From Micavibrio sp. UBA6929 (GTDB lineage: Bacteria > Pseudomonadota > Alphaproteobacteria > Micavibrionales > Micavibrionaceae), in the NCBI GenBank assembly GCA_002448815.1, contig DKAJ01000005.1:41999-105998 (forward strand): 64,000 nt of DNA. Direction: 5' to 3'. Both the position numbers and the translations under genes were made by a program. The stretch's first letter is position 1. The number at the start of each line of letters is the position of its first letter. Positions 16,334 to 25,277 of this stretch are shown here, piece after piece. Below the pieces are notes generated by a model, which worked only from the letters and a program-made list of their open reading frames with translations, had not been told where the DNA came from and did not search any database.

Positions 16334-17488
16334 GTGGATCTTACCCAGTTATTAGCTTTTACCTTGCAAAACGATGCGTCCGATTTGCATCTGGCGGCAG
16401 GAAATCCGCCGATTATCCGGACGAGTGGCTTGATGAAAAAGGTGAAGGCAGACCCTTTGACAAGTGATGATGTGCGCACGATGCTTTACTCTGTTATGTC
16501 AGAAGATCAGCGTGCAGAGTTTGAAGAAAATGCCGATATCGACTTTGCGATTGCGATGGGGGAAAAGGCACGTTTTCGTGTGAACGGTTTTATGTCCCGT
16601 TTAGGTACATGTGCGGTTTTTCGTACTATTCCGTCTAAAATTCCATCGATGGATGATTTGGATTTGCCACCTGTCTTTCGTTATTTTGCAGAGCTTGAAA
16701 AAGGCCTTGTGTTGATTACTGGCCCAACGGGTAGTGGTAAATCCACAACCTTGGCGGCGATGATTAACCACATTAATACCACGATGGCGCGCCATATTTT
16801 GACCGTTGAGGACCCAGTTGAATTCTTTCATAAATCCAGTAAAAGCCTGATTAACCACCGTGAGGTTGGTAAGGATACAAAGTCATTTAATGCCGCATTG
16901 AAGGCGGCTCTGCGTGAAGATCCGGATGTTATTCTTGTCGGTGAGATGCGGGATTATGAAACGATTTCACTTGCCTTGACCGCGGCAGAGACAGGGCACT
17001 TGGTTTTTGGAACATTGCACTCGAACTCGGCACCGAAAACGATTGACCGTATTATTGATGTGTTCCCATCCAGTGATAAGGAAATGATCCGCGCGATGTT
17101 GTCTGGGTCTTTGCAAGGGGTTGTGTCGCAGTCATTGATGCGCCGTGCGAATGGCGGGCGCGTTGCTGCGCATGAAATTCTGGTTGGTACGAATGCGGTG
17201 CGCAACCTTATTCGTGAAAATAAAATTCCTCAGCTTTATTCAATGATGCAAACAGGTTTGCGTTACGGGATGGTGACCATGGAAGATTCTGTGCGCGACC
17301 TTGTCGAAGCAGGCATTGTGTCTGAGGAAGAAGCGATGTCAACATTGGCGGCTGTTTCTGAAAGTGGTGAAGATATTACACTTGGCCACGGGCATGCGTC
17401 TGATGAAGGTGATTCTGAGATGCCTGCGGGTGAAGATCAGGGCGGTATGATGGGCGGTAGCGGAGATCAAGGTAGTTATTCGTTTTGA
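16334..17488 (+). CDS. pilT: type IV pilus retraction ATPase PilT
   Basis: This hexameric motor depolymerises the pilus, powering retraction and twitching. From GTG 16334 it has 384 residues. It shows the PilT N-terminal ASDLHLAAG, Walker A GPTGSGKST (from residue 130, Lys136), an EDPVEF Asp box, Walker B EDPDVILVGEMRD and a His box with GTLHSNSA. It also shows the PilT-specific AVRNLIRE motif needed for retraction. The zinc tetracysteine of assembly ATPases is absent, as expected. AAAGGGG lies seven bases upstream of GTG 16334, whereas a TTG at 16328 would be too close to it. The C-terminal tail is Gly/Glu/Asp-rich. It overlaps pilU by four bases. Confidence 0.94.
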   Translation: MDLTQLLAFTLQNDASDLHLAAGNPPIIRTSGLMKKVKADPLTSDDVRTMLYSVMSEDQRAEFEENADIDFAIAMGEKARFRVNGFMSRLGTCAVFRTIPSKIPSMDDLDLPPVFRYFAELEKGLVLITGPTGSGKSTTLAAMINHINTTMARHILTVEDPVEFFHKSSKSLINHREVGKDTKSFNAALKAALREDPDVILVGEMRDYETISLALTAAETGHLVFGTLHSNSAPKTIDRIIDVFPSSDKEMIRAMLSGSLQGVVSQSLMRRANGGRVAAHEILVGTNAVRNLIRENKIPQLYSMMQTGLRYGMVTMEDSVRDLVEAGIVSEEEAMSTLAAVSESGEDITLGHGHASDEGDSEMPAGEDQGGMMGGSGDQGSYSF

Positions 17489-18684
17489 GTAGAGATGTCA
17501 TTTTCAATTATTTGCTGGAGATGGGGCGCGTTGCGGCCAGTGACCTGTATTTAACAGTTGGGTCAAGGCCTATGATGCGCGTCGATCAAGACTTGGTGCC
17601 TATCGGTGACGATGTTTTGACACCTATGAATATTCAAACATTGCTAGGCGCAGTTTTAACCGAACAGCAAATGCGAGAGTTTGAAGAAAATCTTGAACTT
17701 AATAGTGCTTTGGATCTGGGGGAGCATGGGCGATTTCGTTTAAATGTGCTTCGTCAGAAACACTCGCCTGCGATGGTTATTCGCCGCATTATTACTAAAA
17801 TCCCACGCTTTGAAGGTTTGAAATTGCCGCCTATTTATGGGGATCTTGCGATGGAACGCCGTGGTCTGGTTTTAGTCGTCGGTATGACTGGGTCTGGTAA
17901 AACGACAAGTTTGGCCTCGATGATTGATCATCGTAATCGTATGGAAAGCGGTCATATTATTACAATCGAAGATCCGATTGAGTATTACCATGATCATCAA
18001 AAGAGCCTTGTGACGCAGCGTGAAATCGGTGTCGATACACATTCTTATAAAGAGGCGTTGAAAAATGCACTTAGGCAACGCCCCGATGTGATTCTTGTGG
18101 GGGAGATACGTGACCGTGAAGTGATGGAGCAGGCGCTTGCGTGTTCGGAAACGGGACATTTATGTTTGGCGACTGTACATGCTAACAACGCGTATCAGGC
18201 TATTGAGCGTGTTATTAACTTCTTCCCGGATGAGCAAGCACAGCAGGTGCGGATGAGCCTAGCGGCAAACCTGAAAGGTGTTTTATCACAGCGTCTTTTG
18301 AAGTCCGAGCGCGGCGGCATGGTGCCTGTCCTTGAGATCATGCTGAACCAGGGTTTGGTGCGTGATCTCATTTTAAAAGGTGAGGTTTCTAAGATTTTTG
18401 AAGTCATGGAAAAGAACGCGATGATGGGTATGCGGACATTTGATCAATCTTTGATCGAGCTTTACCGCACTGGCATTATTTCAGAAGATGTTGTTGTGAA
18501 TAATGCCGATCGCCCGACAGAAATGCGCGTGAAATTACAAACAATTTCGCCGCCATCTAAAGAAGCGGTTGATCGAAACTTTCAGATGGGCGGCGATATG
18601 CGCGGACAAAACCAGCAGGAAGAAACGGCAGAAAATGCTGTCTTAGGGTATATAGATACAGATTCTTTGCGCCTGCATGAGTGA
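17485..18684 (+). CDS. pilU: PilU-type accessory retraction ATPase
   Basis: This 399-residue paralogue of PilT is encoded immediately downstream. It has Walker A GMTGSGKTT (from residue 133, Lys139), EDPIEYYHDH, Walker B RPDVILVGEIRD and ATVHANNA. The C-terminal GMRTFDQSLIELYRTGIISE followed by ADRPTEMRVKL matches PilU rather than PilT. PilU works with PilT to add retraction force. The start is a TTG inside a TTGA overlap with the pilT stop, so translation is coupled. The next Met (residue 13) would cut into the conserved ASDLYL region. Confidence 0.92.
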   Translation: MSRDVIFNYLLEMGRVAASDLYLTVGSRPMMRVDQDLVPIGDDVLTPMNIQTLLGAVLTEQQMREFEENLELNSALDLGEHGRFRLNVLRQKHSPAMVIRRIITKIPRFEGLKLPPIYGDLAMERRGLVLVVGMTGSGKTTSLASMIDHRNRMESGHIITIEDPIEYYHDHQKSLVTQREIGVDTHSYKEALKNALRQRPDVILVGEIRDREVMEQALACSETGHLCLATVHANNAYQAIERVINFFPDEQAQQVRMSLAANLKGVLSQRLLKSERGGMVPVLEIMLNQGLVRDLILKGEVSKIFEVMEKNAMMGMRTFDQSLIELYRTGIISEDVVVNNADRPTEMRVKLQTISPPSKEAVDRNFQMGGDMRGQNQQEETAENAVLGYIDTDSLRLHE

Positions 18685-18842
18685 TCCCGCTTTCCTTATT
18701 TTTTTGTGTATAGTCTGATTAAAGGACGGTACTGGCGGTTGCGAGCGCCTTTTTAACTATGGTCTAATTCGGTTGAGCTAAAGCGTTCGCTTGGCTTCTT
18801 GTTTGTTGTGTTTCTGCGGCATTTTATGGATTAAGGCTTTTT

Positions 18843-20654
18843 ATGAATTTTGTATTTTTACCACGGTTTGTTCGTTTTGCTTTGTTAGGATGTGGCGTTG
18901 TCATGTCTTTAGGTGCATGTGACTCTTTTGAAAATACGCTCAAGACGGACAGATCTGGCGGATTAACCAAACAAGATTACCGTGATGCGCTTGCTCCGCG
19001 CGATATTCCTGAAGATGATGCTCATTCGGAAAGCCGAGGTAGCGCTATTCCTGAGCTTCAGCCGTATGTTGCACATAGCTATACTGCGCGCCGTACTTTT
19101 CCTTTAGTGTCTGTTTCTGTGAACCGCTCGGTTCCGCTTCGCGATGTTTTCTACCAGCTTGCGCAGCAGGCCGAGTATGATTTGGAACTTGATCCGTCTA
19201 TCCGCGGTTCTATGATCTTTACTGCGCGTAATCGTCCTTTGAACCAGGTTGTGGAGCGTATTTGTGACCTGGCAGGTTTGCGATATACGCTTGATGATGG
19301 CGTTTTACGCGTAGAGCGCGACACGCCTTATAATAAAATTTATAAACTGGACTACCTGAGCTTTATCCGCGAGAACTCAAGCACAATTGATACAAGCGTT
19401 TCTGTTGTGTCGGGTGAAGGCGCGGATACAGGCTCGTCATTTTCCAGCAGTTTTGAAAGTTCTACGGATTTTTGGACTGACTTAGAAGATAACTTGACGA
19501 ATTTGTTGATGAACGAATCAAAGGTTGCGTTGATTACTGCGGATGATCCTTCTGTTTCAGTGCTAGAGCCTTCTGGCAGCGGCGCGGCAGACGCAGTTGT
19601 TTCGATTGGCGCAATTGGCGCTGGTGAAAGTGGTAATGCTGGCGGCGGCGATGAAGAAGACGGCGAAGCGTCATTTGTTATTAACCGTCAGGCAGGCCTT
19701 ATCAGCATTTATGCTACTCAATCGACACACAAAGAAGTATCGGCGTTCTTAACAGATTTGAAGCGCGCGATTACGGCGCAGGTTTTGATTGAGGCGAAGG
19801 TCATGGAAGTCGCACTTAATGATGAATTTTCTGCGGGTATTGATTGGAATCTTGTTCAAACGGGGATCGGTGATCTGGACCTTCTAAGCTATGTAACTGA
19901 CACAGGCTTTACGCAAATTTTAGACGACGGTACATTTGATGCGAACCCTACAGGGGCAGAGCAGGGTGGACAAACACCGGCATCTGCATTGTATGCGCTG
20001 TATGATGGTGATGATTTTGAAGCCTTGATCCGCGCGATTGCGGAATACGGGACGACAAAGGCTTTGGCTAGCCCGCGTTTGGTTGTGTTGAATAACCAGT
20101 CAGCGGTTCTAAACGTGGCGCGTAACCGTGTGTTCTTTATCGTTACGGACACGCAAACGGAAGAAGATGCCGATACAGGGGATGAAACGCGTACTTTTAC
20201 TTATGAAACGCGCACCGTTCCTGAAGGCGTTATTATTAATGTGATGCCATCGATCAATCTGGATGAGCGTTCGGTTTCGCTTGCGGTGCGTCCATCTGTA
20301 ACCGACATTGGTAATGACCTTATTCAAAACCCATTTGTTGATGCGGAAACATTCATACCGCAGGTGAGCATTCAAGAAGTTGATACGGTCTTGAATGTGG
20401 ATTCTGGTGAGGCCGTCATTATTGGTGGCTTGATGAAGGATTCGACAACTGCGACTGAGGATGGTGTGCCAGTACTTGCTGATATGCCTTTGGTTGGTAA
20501 TTTGTTCCGTGGTCACTTTGACCGCATTGAAAAGACTGAGTTGGTTATTTTCCTTCGTGCGACGATCTTGGATAAACCATCAGACAGTATTCATGATGCG
20601 GACCGTGATTTGTACCGTAAGTTTTCGGATGATAGACGTCCATTTAAGATGTAA
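18843..20654 (+). CDS. lipoprotein secretin of the pilus (MshL/PilQ/GspD superfamily)
   Basis: This is the outer-membrane pore through which the pilus emerges. The 603-residue protein has a lipobox ending at Cys26 (LGAC), so it is a lipoprotein that may pilot itself. An STN/N0-like domain (about 85-150, with VNRSVPLRDVFYQLAQQA) follows, then a low-complexity Gly/Asp/Glu-rich region (about 240-275). The secretin domain begins near residue 310 (AQVLIEAKVMEVAL), continues through KALASPRLVVLNN and ends with VIIGGLMKDST...VPVLADMPLVGNLF. The overall layout is closest to MshL. It is 158 bases downstream of pilU. That gap contains only a weak hairpin (GGCG...CGCC with five T, about 18735-18756). 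Confidence 0.92.
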   Translation: MNFVFLPRFVRFALLGCGVVMSLGACDSFENTLKTDRSGGLTKQDYRDALAPRDIPEDDAHSESRGSAIPELQPYVAHSYTARRTFPLVSVSVNRSVPLRDVFYQLAQQAEYDLELDPSIRGSMIFTARNRPLNQVVERICDLAGLRYTLDDGVLRVERDTPYNKIYKLDYLSFIRENSSTIDTSVSVVSGEGADTGSSFSSSFESSTDFWTDLEDNLTNLLMNESKVALITADDPSVSVLEPSGSGAADAVVSIGAIGAGESGNAGGGDEEDGEASFVINRQAGLISIYATQSTHKEVSAFLTDLKRAITAQVLIEAKVMEVALNDEFSAGIDWNLVQTGIGDLDLLSYVTDTGFTQILDDGTFDANPTGAEQGGQTPASALYALYDGDDFEALIRAIAEYGTTKALASPRLVVLNNQSAVLNVARNRVFFIVTDTQTEEDADTGDETRTFTYETRTVPEGVIINVMPSINLDERSVSLAVRPSVTDIGNDLIQNPFVDAETFIPQVSIQEVDTVLNVDSGEAVIIGGLMKDSTTATEDGVPVLADMPLVGNLFRGHFDRIEKTELVIFLRATILDKPSDSIHDADRDLYRKFSDDRRPFKM

Positions 20655-20701
20655 TCACTGTTGTTTAGGCAACTTTAAAAACGCCATAGGATGATTTAAA
20701 A

Positions 20702-21466
20702 ATGCCTTCTTTTCCTCTTGTTTTACATACGTTGACGGCGGCTGTTCGTGATAAGATGATTATTGCCTTGTTCTTGGCTGTTGTTTTGTCATGCAGTTTA
20801 TCTGTGTTCCTTGGCGGCGTGGCTGTGATTGAGCAGGACTATTTCTCGATCGTCTTTACGGCGGCGGGATTGCGTTTTTCTGTTGTGCTTGGCCTTGTCT
20901 TGTTTGTTGTATTCTATATTCGCAGGTCGTTTGATAATAAAGACGTTGAATTTTTATTGTCGCGCCCGATTTCTCGTGTGCAATTTGTTGCGTCTTATGT
21001 CGTGGCCTTTATTGTTCTTGCTGTTGTGATGACTTTGACGCAGGCAGGGGGCTTGTATGCGATGGCGCCTCATTTATTTGGGGCAGGGCACGTGTTGTGG
21101 GTGATGAGTGTTTTGGCTGAAAACGTGATTATGGTTAGCGTTGCACTGTTCTTTGCGATGTACCTTTCAAGCGCGGCAACGGCGGCTTTGGGATGTTTAG
21201 CCTTTTATGCTTTGGCGCGGTTGATTGGCCAGGTCTTGGGCGTTATCGATGCGGGAATTAGCTTGCCCGGAGCAGACTTTATTTCGGCATTGATGAATGG
21301 CATATCTTTGGTGATACCTCGCCTTGATTTGATGGCGCAATCGTCTTGGCTTGTTTATGGTGTGACAGACCCAATGGATTTTGGGATTGTGATAGCGCAA
21401 GGCGTTATTTTCTCTGTTTTTGTGTTCCTTGCGGCATCAATTGATTTGGTTAGAAGGCAGTTCTGA
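20702..21466 (+). CDS. ABC-2 type permease, likely partner of the locus ABC ATPase
   Basis: This 254-residue integral membrane protein has about six hydrophobic segments (around 18-40, 50-75, 98-125, 135-165, 175-195 and 225-248). The cytoplasmic loop DNKDVEFLLSRPISRVQF is the coupling-helix type found in ABC-2 permeases. No other ATPase gene is nearby, so the ABC ATP-binding protein encoded at 13813 is its probable partner. Its stop codon overlaps the next start by one base (TGATG). The transported substrate is unknown. Position inside the pilus operon suggests a role in pilus assembly or in the same physiological programme. Confidence 0.82.
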   Translation: MPSFPLVLHTLTAAVRDKMIIALFLAVVLSCSLSVFLGGVAVIEQDYFSIVFTAAGLRFSVVLGLVLFVVFYIRRSFDNKDVEFLLSRPISRVQFVASYVVAFIVLAVVMTLTQAGGLYAMAPHLFGAGHVLWVMSVLAENVIMVSVALFFAMYLSSAATAALGCLAFYALARLIGQVLGVIDAGISLPGADFISALMNGISLVIPRLDLMAQSSWLVYGVTDPMDFGIVIAQGVIFSVFVFLAASIDLVRRQF

Positions 21467-22197
21467 TGCAAATGCTTGAGCGTAAACTGTGGTTTTTCTT
21501 CTTGGTGACGCTGCTTGTGAATTGTGCTGTCTGGTCTGTAACGCGGGAGCGTCAGGCCCAGTGGCTTAATGTTCCTCCGGTACCTAGCCCCATGACGGTT
21601 TCAGTTTCTGCCTTGGGTGATCAGCAATTCGCTTATCGGTCTTTGTCGGTCATGCTGCAAAACTTAGGTGATATGGGGGGACGCGTTACGCCGCTTAAGG
21701 ATTATAATTTTGAAAGATTGGCTCAGTGGTTTTTCCTGATGCGGGATTTGGATCCGCGCTCTGATTATATTCCTTATATTGCTTCATATTATTTTGGCGC
21801 GGTGAATGGTGATGATGTCGGTGATAAGCTGCGCCCTTTGGTTGATTACTTATATCAGGAAGGAAATTCCGCGGAAGGGACGAAGTGGCGCTGGCTTGCT
21901 CACGCGGTGTATCTGGCGCGCTTTAAGGTTAAAGATTTGGATTATGCCTATAAAATGGCTTTAGATCTTGCGCGTTTAGGCTACGAAAAAGATTTGCCGC
22001 ATTGGACACGTCAAATGCCTGTTTTTATTTTGAATGCAAAAGGGGATAAAGAAACGGCGCTATCTTTAATGATGGGGATTTTATCTTCAGTCGGTGATAA
22101 AATACATCCCAGTGAGGTTAATTTTACGCGCGGCTATATTTGTGAACAGATCTTAACGCCGGATCAAGCGCAAACGAATCCTTTATGTCAGGACTAG
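21466..22197 (+). CDS. membrane-anchored helical protein coupled to the ABC permease
   Basis: This 243-residue protein has one N-terminal transmembrane segment (about 8-25) and a periplasmic part rich in paired helices with a TPR-like spacing (for example LGDQQFAYRSLSVMLQNLGD, LARFKVKDLDYAYKMALDLA, ILNAKGDKETALSLMMGIL). Translation is coupled to the permease by a TGATG overlap, so the two products probably act together. Proteins of this size and layout accompany pilus-linked ABC transporters, and Myxococcus PilG is the analogous third component. Equivalence is inference. The in-frame ATG at 21472 could also serve as start. Confidence 0.65.
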   Translation: MQMLERKLWFFFLVTLLVNCAVWSVTRERQAQWLNVPPVPSPMTVSVSALGDQQFAYRSLSVMLQNLGDMGGRVTPLKDYNFERLAQWFFLMRDLDPRSDYIPYIASYYFGAVNGDDVGDKLRPLVDYLYQEGNSAEGTKWRWLAHAVYLARFKVKDLDYAYKMALDLARLGYEKDLPHWTRQMPVFILNAKGDKETALSLMMGILSSVGDKIHPSEVNFTRGYICEQILTPDQAQTNPLCQD

Positions 22198-22216
22198 CCT
22201 AAGAAAGTGATTCTTT

Positions 22217-23287
22217 ATGGGTTTTTTAGATGTTTCAGCAGATCAAATTCAGTTCTCGTTATTTGAAATTGTAGCGCTGCTTGGTATTGGGCAGAGTATT
22301 TATATTTCGATTTACTTACTCTTTCGTTCGGGGCGTATGTCACGTGGCGGCTTGCCGCTGGCGTATTTTTTGAACATGAGCGCCTTTTTTGTTTTTTGCT
22401 TTTTTGAATATCGTTTTGCAGATTTTATTGCGCCTTATGCGGTGGTTAAGTGGGTGTTGTGGACGATTCAGGCTCCGTTATGTTGTTTGTTGATTGTGCA
22501 GGTCGCGCAAATTTATAAAGTTCCTTCTTTTAAACAATTTTGGGTTTTGCTTGTGGTGCCGTTAGCCTATGGCGCGGCATACTTTTCAGAAAAGCATGTG
22601 CAGTTTTGTAGTGACCAGCCGTGTTTCGATTTTGAAAGTTGGATGTGGTTCTTTGGCGTTATTGCGTCGATCATTAGCCTGTTATCAGTCTGGTTTAACC
22701 GTGAGATTATTTCGGGACTGACGCAGGAGCGTAATCATAAGGAGCGCTATTGGCTGATTTTATCTTTAATCGCGATTAATACGGCATCGATTACAACGAT
22801 GTTAATCAATACTGGCGTTGAGGGATTTGAAAACGGTTGGGATTTGACGGTGCTGGTTTATGCGCTGGCGCTGGTTTATTTGGCTGGGACAAGTTTGTTT
22901 CGTATTTATCCTCAAGCTGTGCATATTGCCGCAGCTGCTGCGATGAAGAAGCCACAGCTTTCTGTACTGGAGGTGGCTCTTGCAGAAAAGATTGAGGATC
23001 TTGTGTTTGTGCAGAAGGTCTATCATGAGCCTGCCTATAGCCGCAGTGATATGGCGAAAGAATGCGATGTGTCTGAGGCGATGATTTCAAAAGTTATTAG
23101 TTCACATTTTGGGAAATCGTTTCCGCAGCTTTTGAATTTTCAGCGTGTGGAAGATGCAAAACGGATGTTACAGCAAACGGACGTTCCAGCAAAGATTGTT
23201 GCGCAAGAAGTGGGGTTTAATTCGTTGGCGTCATTTAATCGCGTGTTTAAAGACATTACTGGTTACCCTCCATCGCATTTTCGATAA
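22217..23287 (+). CDS. membrane-anchored AraC-family transcriptional regulator
   Basis: This 356-residue protein has seven predicted transmembrane helices in its first 245 residues (starting about 15, 50, 75, 108, 140, 183 and 215). A cytoplasmic linker and an AraC/XylS DNA-binding domain (about 255-356) follow. Two helix-turn-helices are visible: YSRSDMAKECDVSEAMISKVIS and VPAKIVAQEVGFNSLASFNRVF, with the terminal GYPPSHFR signature. Such proteins sense a membrane or periplasmic signal and bind DNA directly. It sits between the assembly genes and the pilin array, so the pilin promoter just downstream is the obvious candidate target. That is inference. Confidence 0.88.
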   Translation: MGFLDVSADQIQFSLFEIVALLGIGQSIYISIYLLFRSGRMSRGGLPLAYFLNMSAFFVFCFFEYRFADFIAPYAVVKWVLWTIQAPLCCLLIVQVAQIYKVPSFKQFWVLLVVPLAYGAAYFSEKHVQFCSDQPCFDFESWMWFFGVIASIISLLSVWFNREIISGLTQERNHKERYWLILSLIAINTASITTMLINTGVEGFENGWDLTVLVYALALVYLAGTSLFRIYPQAVHIAAAAAMKKPQLSVLEVALAEKIEDLVFVQKVYHEPAYSRSDMAKECDVSEAMISKVISSHFGKSFPQLLNFQRVEDAKRMLQQTDVPAKIVAQEVGFNSLASFNRVFKDITGYPPSHFR

Positions 23288-23309
23288 TAATTTTTCACTC
23301 CTCATTTTT

Positions 23310-23338
23310 TTGAACTGACTTATCATTTTTTGTATATG
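23310..23338 (+). promoter_or_regulatory. candidate promoter of the first pilin gene
   Basis: TTGAAC (23310-23315), a 17-base spacer, and TATATG (23333-23338) fit a sigma-70 promoter. The rest of the 267-base space before the pilin start would be a leader of about 210 bases. It contains two inverted repeats: AAAGGTT/AACCTTT at 23346-23367 and GCCCC/GGGGC at 23380-23404. Either hairpin might instead end the AraC transcript, but neither has a T-run long enough to be convincing. Confidence 0.5.
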
Positions 23339-23554
23339 ATATACGAAAGGTTGTCTTTTTAACCTTTTGTTAGTGTTTTGCCCCCCATTCTGGAAGATAG
23401 GGGCTGTCTTGTTTATGCAATTTTGTGGTACAGTCTTATCGCTGTCATTTGGCGCTGTGTGCATCAGGTGACGGCAATTGAAGTCGGTTATTAGGAGAGA
23501 ATGTCGGTTTCGGTTTTTTGTTAATGTCTTAGCTATTCTTAAGAGGAGAAAAAA

Positions 23555-24355
23555 ATGAAGACATATTTGAAAGACAACCGTGGTTTTACGCTTGTAGAAC
23601 TTGCGATTGTTATGATCATTATCGGTCTGTTGATCGGTGGTGTTTTGAAAGGGCAACAATTGGTTGATAACGCGAAAGTGACGTCAACGCTTGCTCAGGT
23701 GAAGGCGTACCAAGCTTCGGTTAATGCCTTTTTGGATACATATGGCATGATGCCAGGTGATATGAGTAATGCGACATCACGTGTTCCTGCGTGTGTGGCT
23801 GCTGATAACAACTGTGGTGATGGTAATGCTGATGGCTTTATCTCAATGTCTACAGATGCAGACGATGGTGGTGGCGGTACAGTCTCTACTGAGAGCTTGA
23901 GCCCTGACTGGAATACGCTATCAAACGGTTCTTCAGAGTCTGATATGGCTTGGAAGCACCTTGGTCTGGCTGGTTTGATTACTGGTGTTGATACAGATTC
24001 TGACCCAACAGAGTTGACTTGGGGCGTAACGCACCCATCATCGACTTTGCGCGGTGGTTTTGAAATGTACTACGACACAGATTTTTCTGACGTTGGTCCT
24101 GCAAGCTCTGGTCTGGTTTTGCGTTTGACAAACACTGGTATGGGCGCTGGTACAATGGGTTCTACGGGTCTTGAGCCTGCGACACCTAACCAAGCAGCGA
24201 ACATGGACCGCAAGCTTGATGATGGTCAGCCTTCAAACGGTATCGTTTTTGTTAACGGTGCGAAGACAGGTGATGATGGTTGTAAGAGCGACGATGAATA
24301 TGATGAGCAAACAGATCAGCGTAACTGCTTGGTTTACTTTGTGATGGATTCATAA
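23555..24355 (+). CDS. type IV prepilin 1, probable major pilin
   Basis: This 266-residue prepilin has a 10-residue leader, cleavage at RG|FTLVE, Glu5 and a hydrophobic N-terminal helix. It belongs to the prepilin family with a PGDM motif (about 69-72), a cysteine-flanked acidic Asp/Gly loop (CGDGNADG, probably metal-binding), a WKHLGLAGL segment, GGFEMYYD, DRKLDDGQP, and a C-terminal cysteine pair 15 residues apart. The Shine-Dalgarno is AAGAGGAG, the strongest of the six pilin genes. A terminator directly follows and it has its own upstream promoter candidate. These point to high, separate expression, as for a major pilin. The pilin fold is certain; major-pilin status is inferred. Confidence 0.9.
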   Translation: MKTYLKDNRGFTLVELAIVMIIIGLLIGGVLKGQQLVDNAKVTSTLAQVKAYQASVNAFLDTYGMMPGDMSNATSRVPACVAADNNCGDGNADGFISMSTDADDGGGGTVSTESLSPDWNTLSNGSSESDMAWKHLGLAGLITGVDTDSDPTELTWGVTHPSSTLRGGFEMYYDTDFSDVGPASSGLVLRLTNTGMGAGTMGSTGLEPATPNQAANMDRKLDDGQPSNGIVFVNGAKTGDDGCKSDDEYDEQTDQRNCLVYFVMDS

Positions 24356-24392
24356 AGCGCAATGCATAGCATTGTTAGCTAAAGACAAATGG

Positions 24393-24425
24393 CCACCTGC
24401 TGTTTTTATGGCAGGTGGTTTTTTA
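24393..24425 (+). terminator. terminator after prepilin 1
   Basis: A perfect 8-bp stem CCACCTGC (24393-24400) / GCAGGTGG (24411-24418) with a 10-base loop is followed by TTTTTTAT. It separates the first pilin from the five that follow and would allow high expression of prepilin 1 with limited read-through. Confidence 0.9.
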
Positions 24426-24515
24426 TTCGCTGATATCTTAATGATTTTTTAGATATCTTTTTGTATACTGTATGTACATTTAAAATATAAAAATGTGTGT
24501 GCTTGAGAGGTTATT

Positions 24516-25268
24516 TTGAAGAATAAAAATGCAGGTTTTTCGCTGGTTGAATTGGCGATATCGATTACTGTTATCGGATTGATTTTGGCATTAGTGGCAA
24601 AGGGCGGTGAGATGATTGAAAACGCCAAGATTGCCTCGACAGTGTTGCAAATTGAAAGCTACCAGGCTGGTGTTGATGGTTTCCGTACGGCATACAAGGC
24701 GTGGCCAGGTGATTATGATCGTGCAGAGATGTATATTGAGGATTGCACTGCGGCGAATGGATGTGAAGATGGCGATGGTAATGGTGCGATTGGTACGGCA
24801 GGAAGTTTCTCGCTTTCGGTTGGAAGTCCGCTTACAAGCCGTGATGAAACAGTTGAAGCTTGGCGGCATTTATTCTTGTCTGGTTATGGTACTGGGCTGC
24901 CCAGTGGCGTTGATGCTGAATTTGGTTCTGCTTTGCCCTCTGCAAGTGCGGGAGGCGGTTTTGAGATTTATTATAACAGTTCATTAAATATGCATGCGAC
25001 CACATATAATGGCGGGCATTTTCTGCGCTATGCGGGTGTGATTTCATCGTCAAACCTGACGATGGGGGACGGTGTCTACGGTGTTGTCGCAAGAGGAATT
25101 GACCGTAAGATGGATGATGGTAGTCCCACCTCAGGAAAAGTTTATGCCAGTGGAAGTGGGGCTCGTTGTGTTGAGCAAACTGTTGTCGGTGGTGTGACGA
25201 CTTTTAGTGGCTATTGGGCAAGTGATTTGGAAAATGAGAATTGTTGGATGCATATTCGGCTTGAGTAG
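24516..25268 (+). CDS. type IV prepilin 2 (minor pilin or alternative subunit)
   Basis: This 250-residue prepilin starts at TTG 24516 with GAGAGG upstream. It has a 7-residue leader, cleavage at AG|FSLVE, and Glu5. It follows the family plan: PGDY motif, acidic loop CEDGDGNGAIG flanked by cysteine, AWRHLFLSGYG, GGGFEIYYN, IDRKMDDGSP, and a C-terminal cysteine pair about 25 residues apart. The preceding 90 bases are AT-rich (TATACTGTATGTACATT near 24470) and may hold a promoter for the five-gene set 2-6. Whether it is a minor pilin or an interchangeable subunit cannot be told from sequence. Confidence 0.88.
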   Translation: MKNKNAGFSLVELAISITVIGLILALVAKGGEMIENAKIASTVLQIESYQAGVDGFRTAYKAWPGDYDRAEMYIEDCTAANGCEDGDGNGAIGTAGSFSLSVGSPLTSRDETVEAWRHLFLSGYGTGLPSGVDAEFGSALPSASAGGGFEIYYNSSLNMHATTYNGGHFLRYAGVISSSNLTMGDGVYGVVARGIDRKMDDGSPTSGKVYASGSGARCVEQTVVGGVTTFSGYWASDLENENCWMHIRLE

Positions 25269-25277
25269 GGTGATAAG

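Noticed and set aside
18735..18756. A possible terminator between pilU and the secretin gene
   Set aside because: The stem is only four base pairs with an 8-base loop, so it is not convincing.
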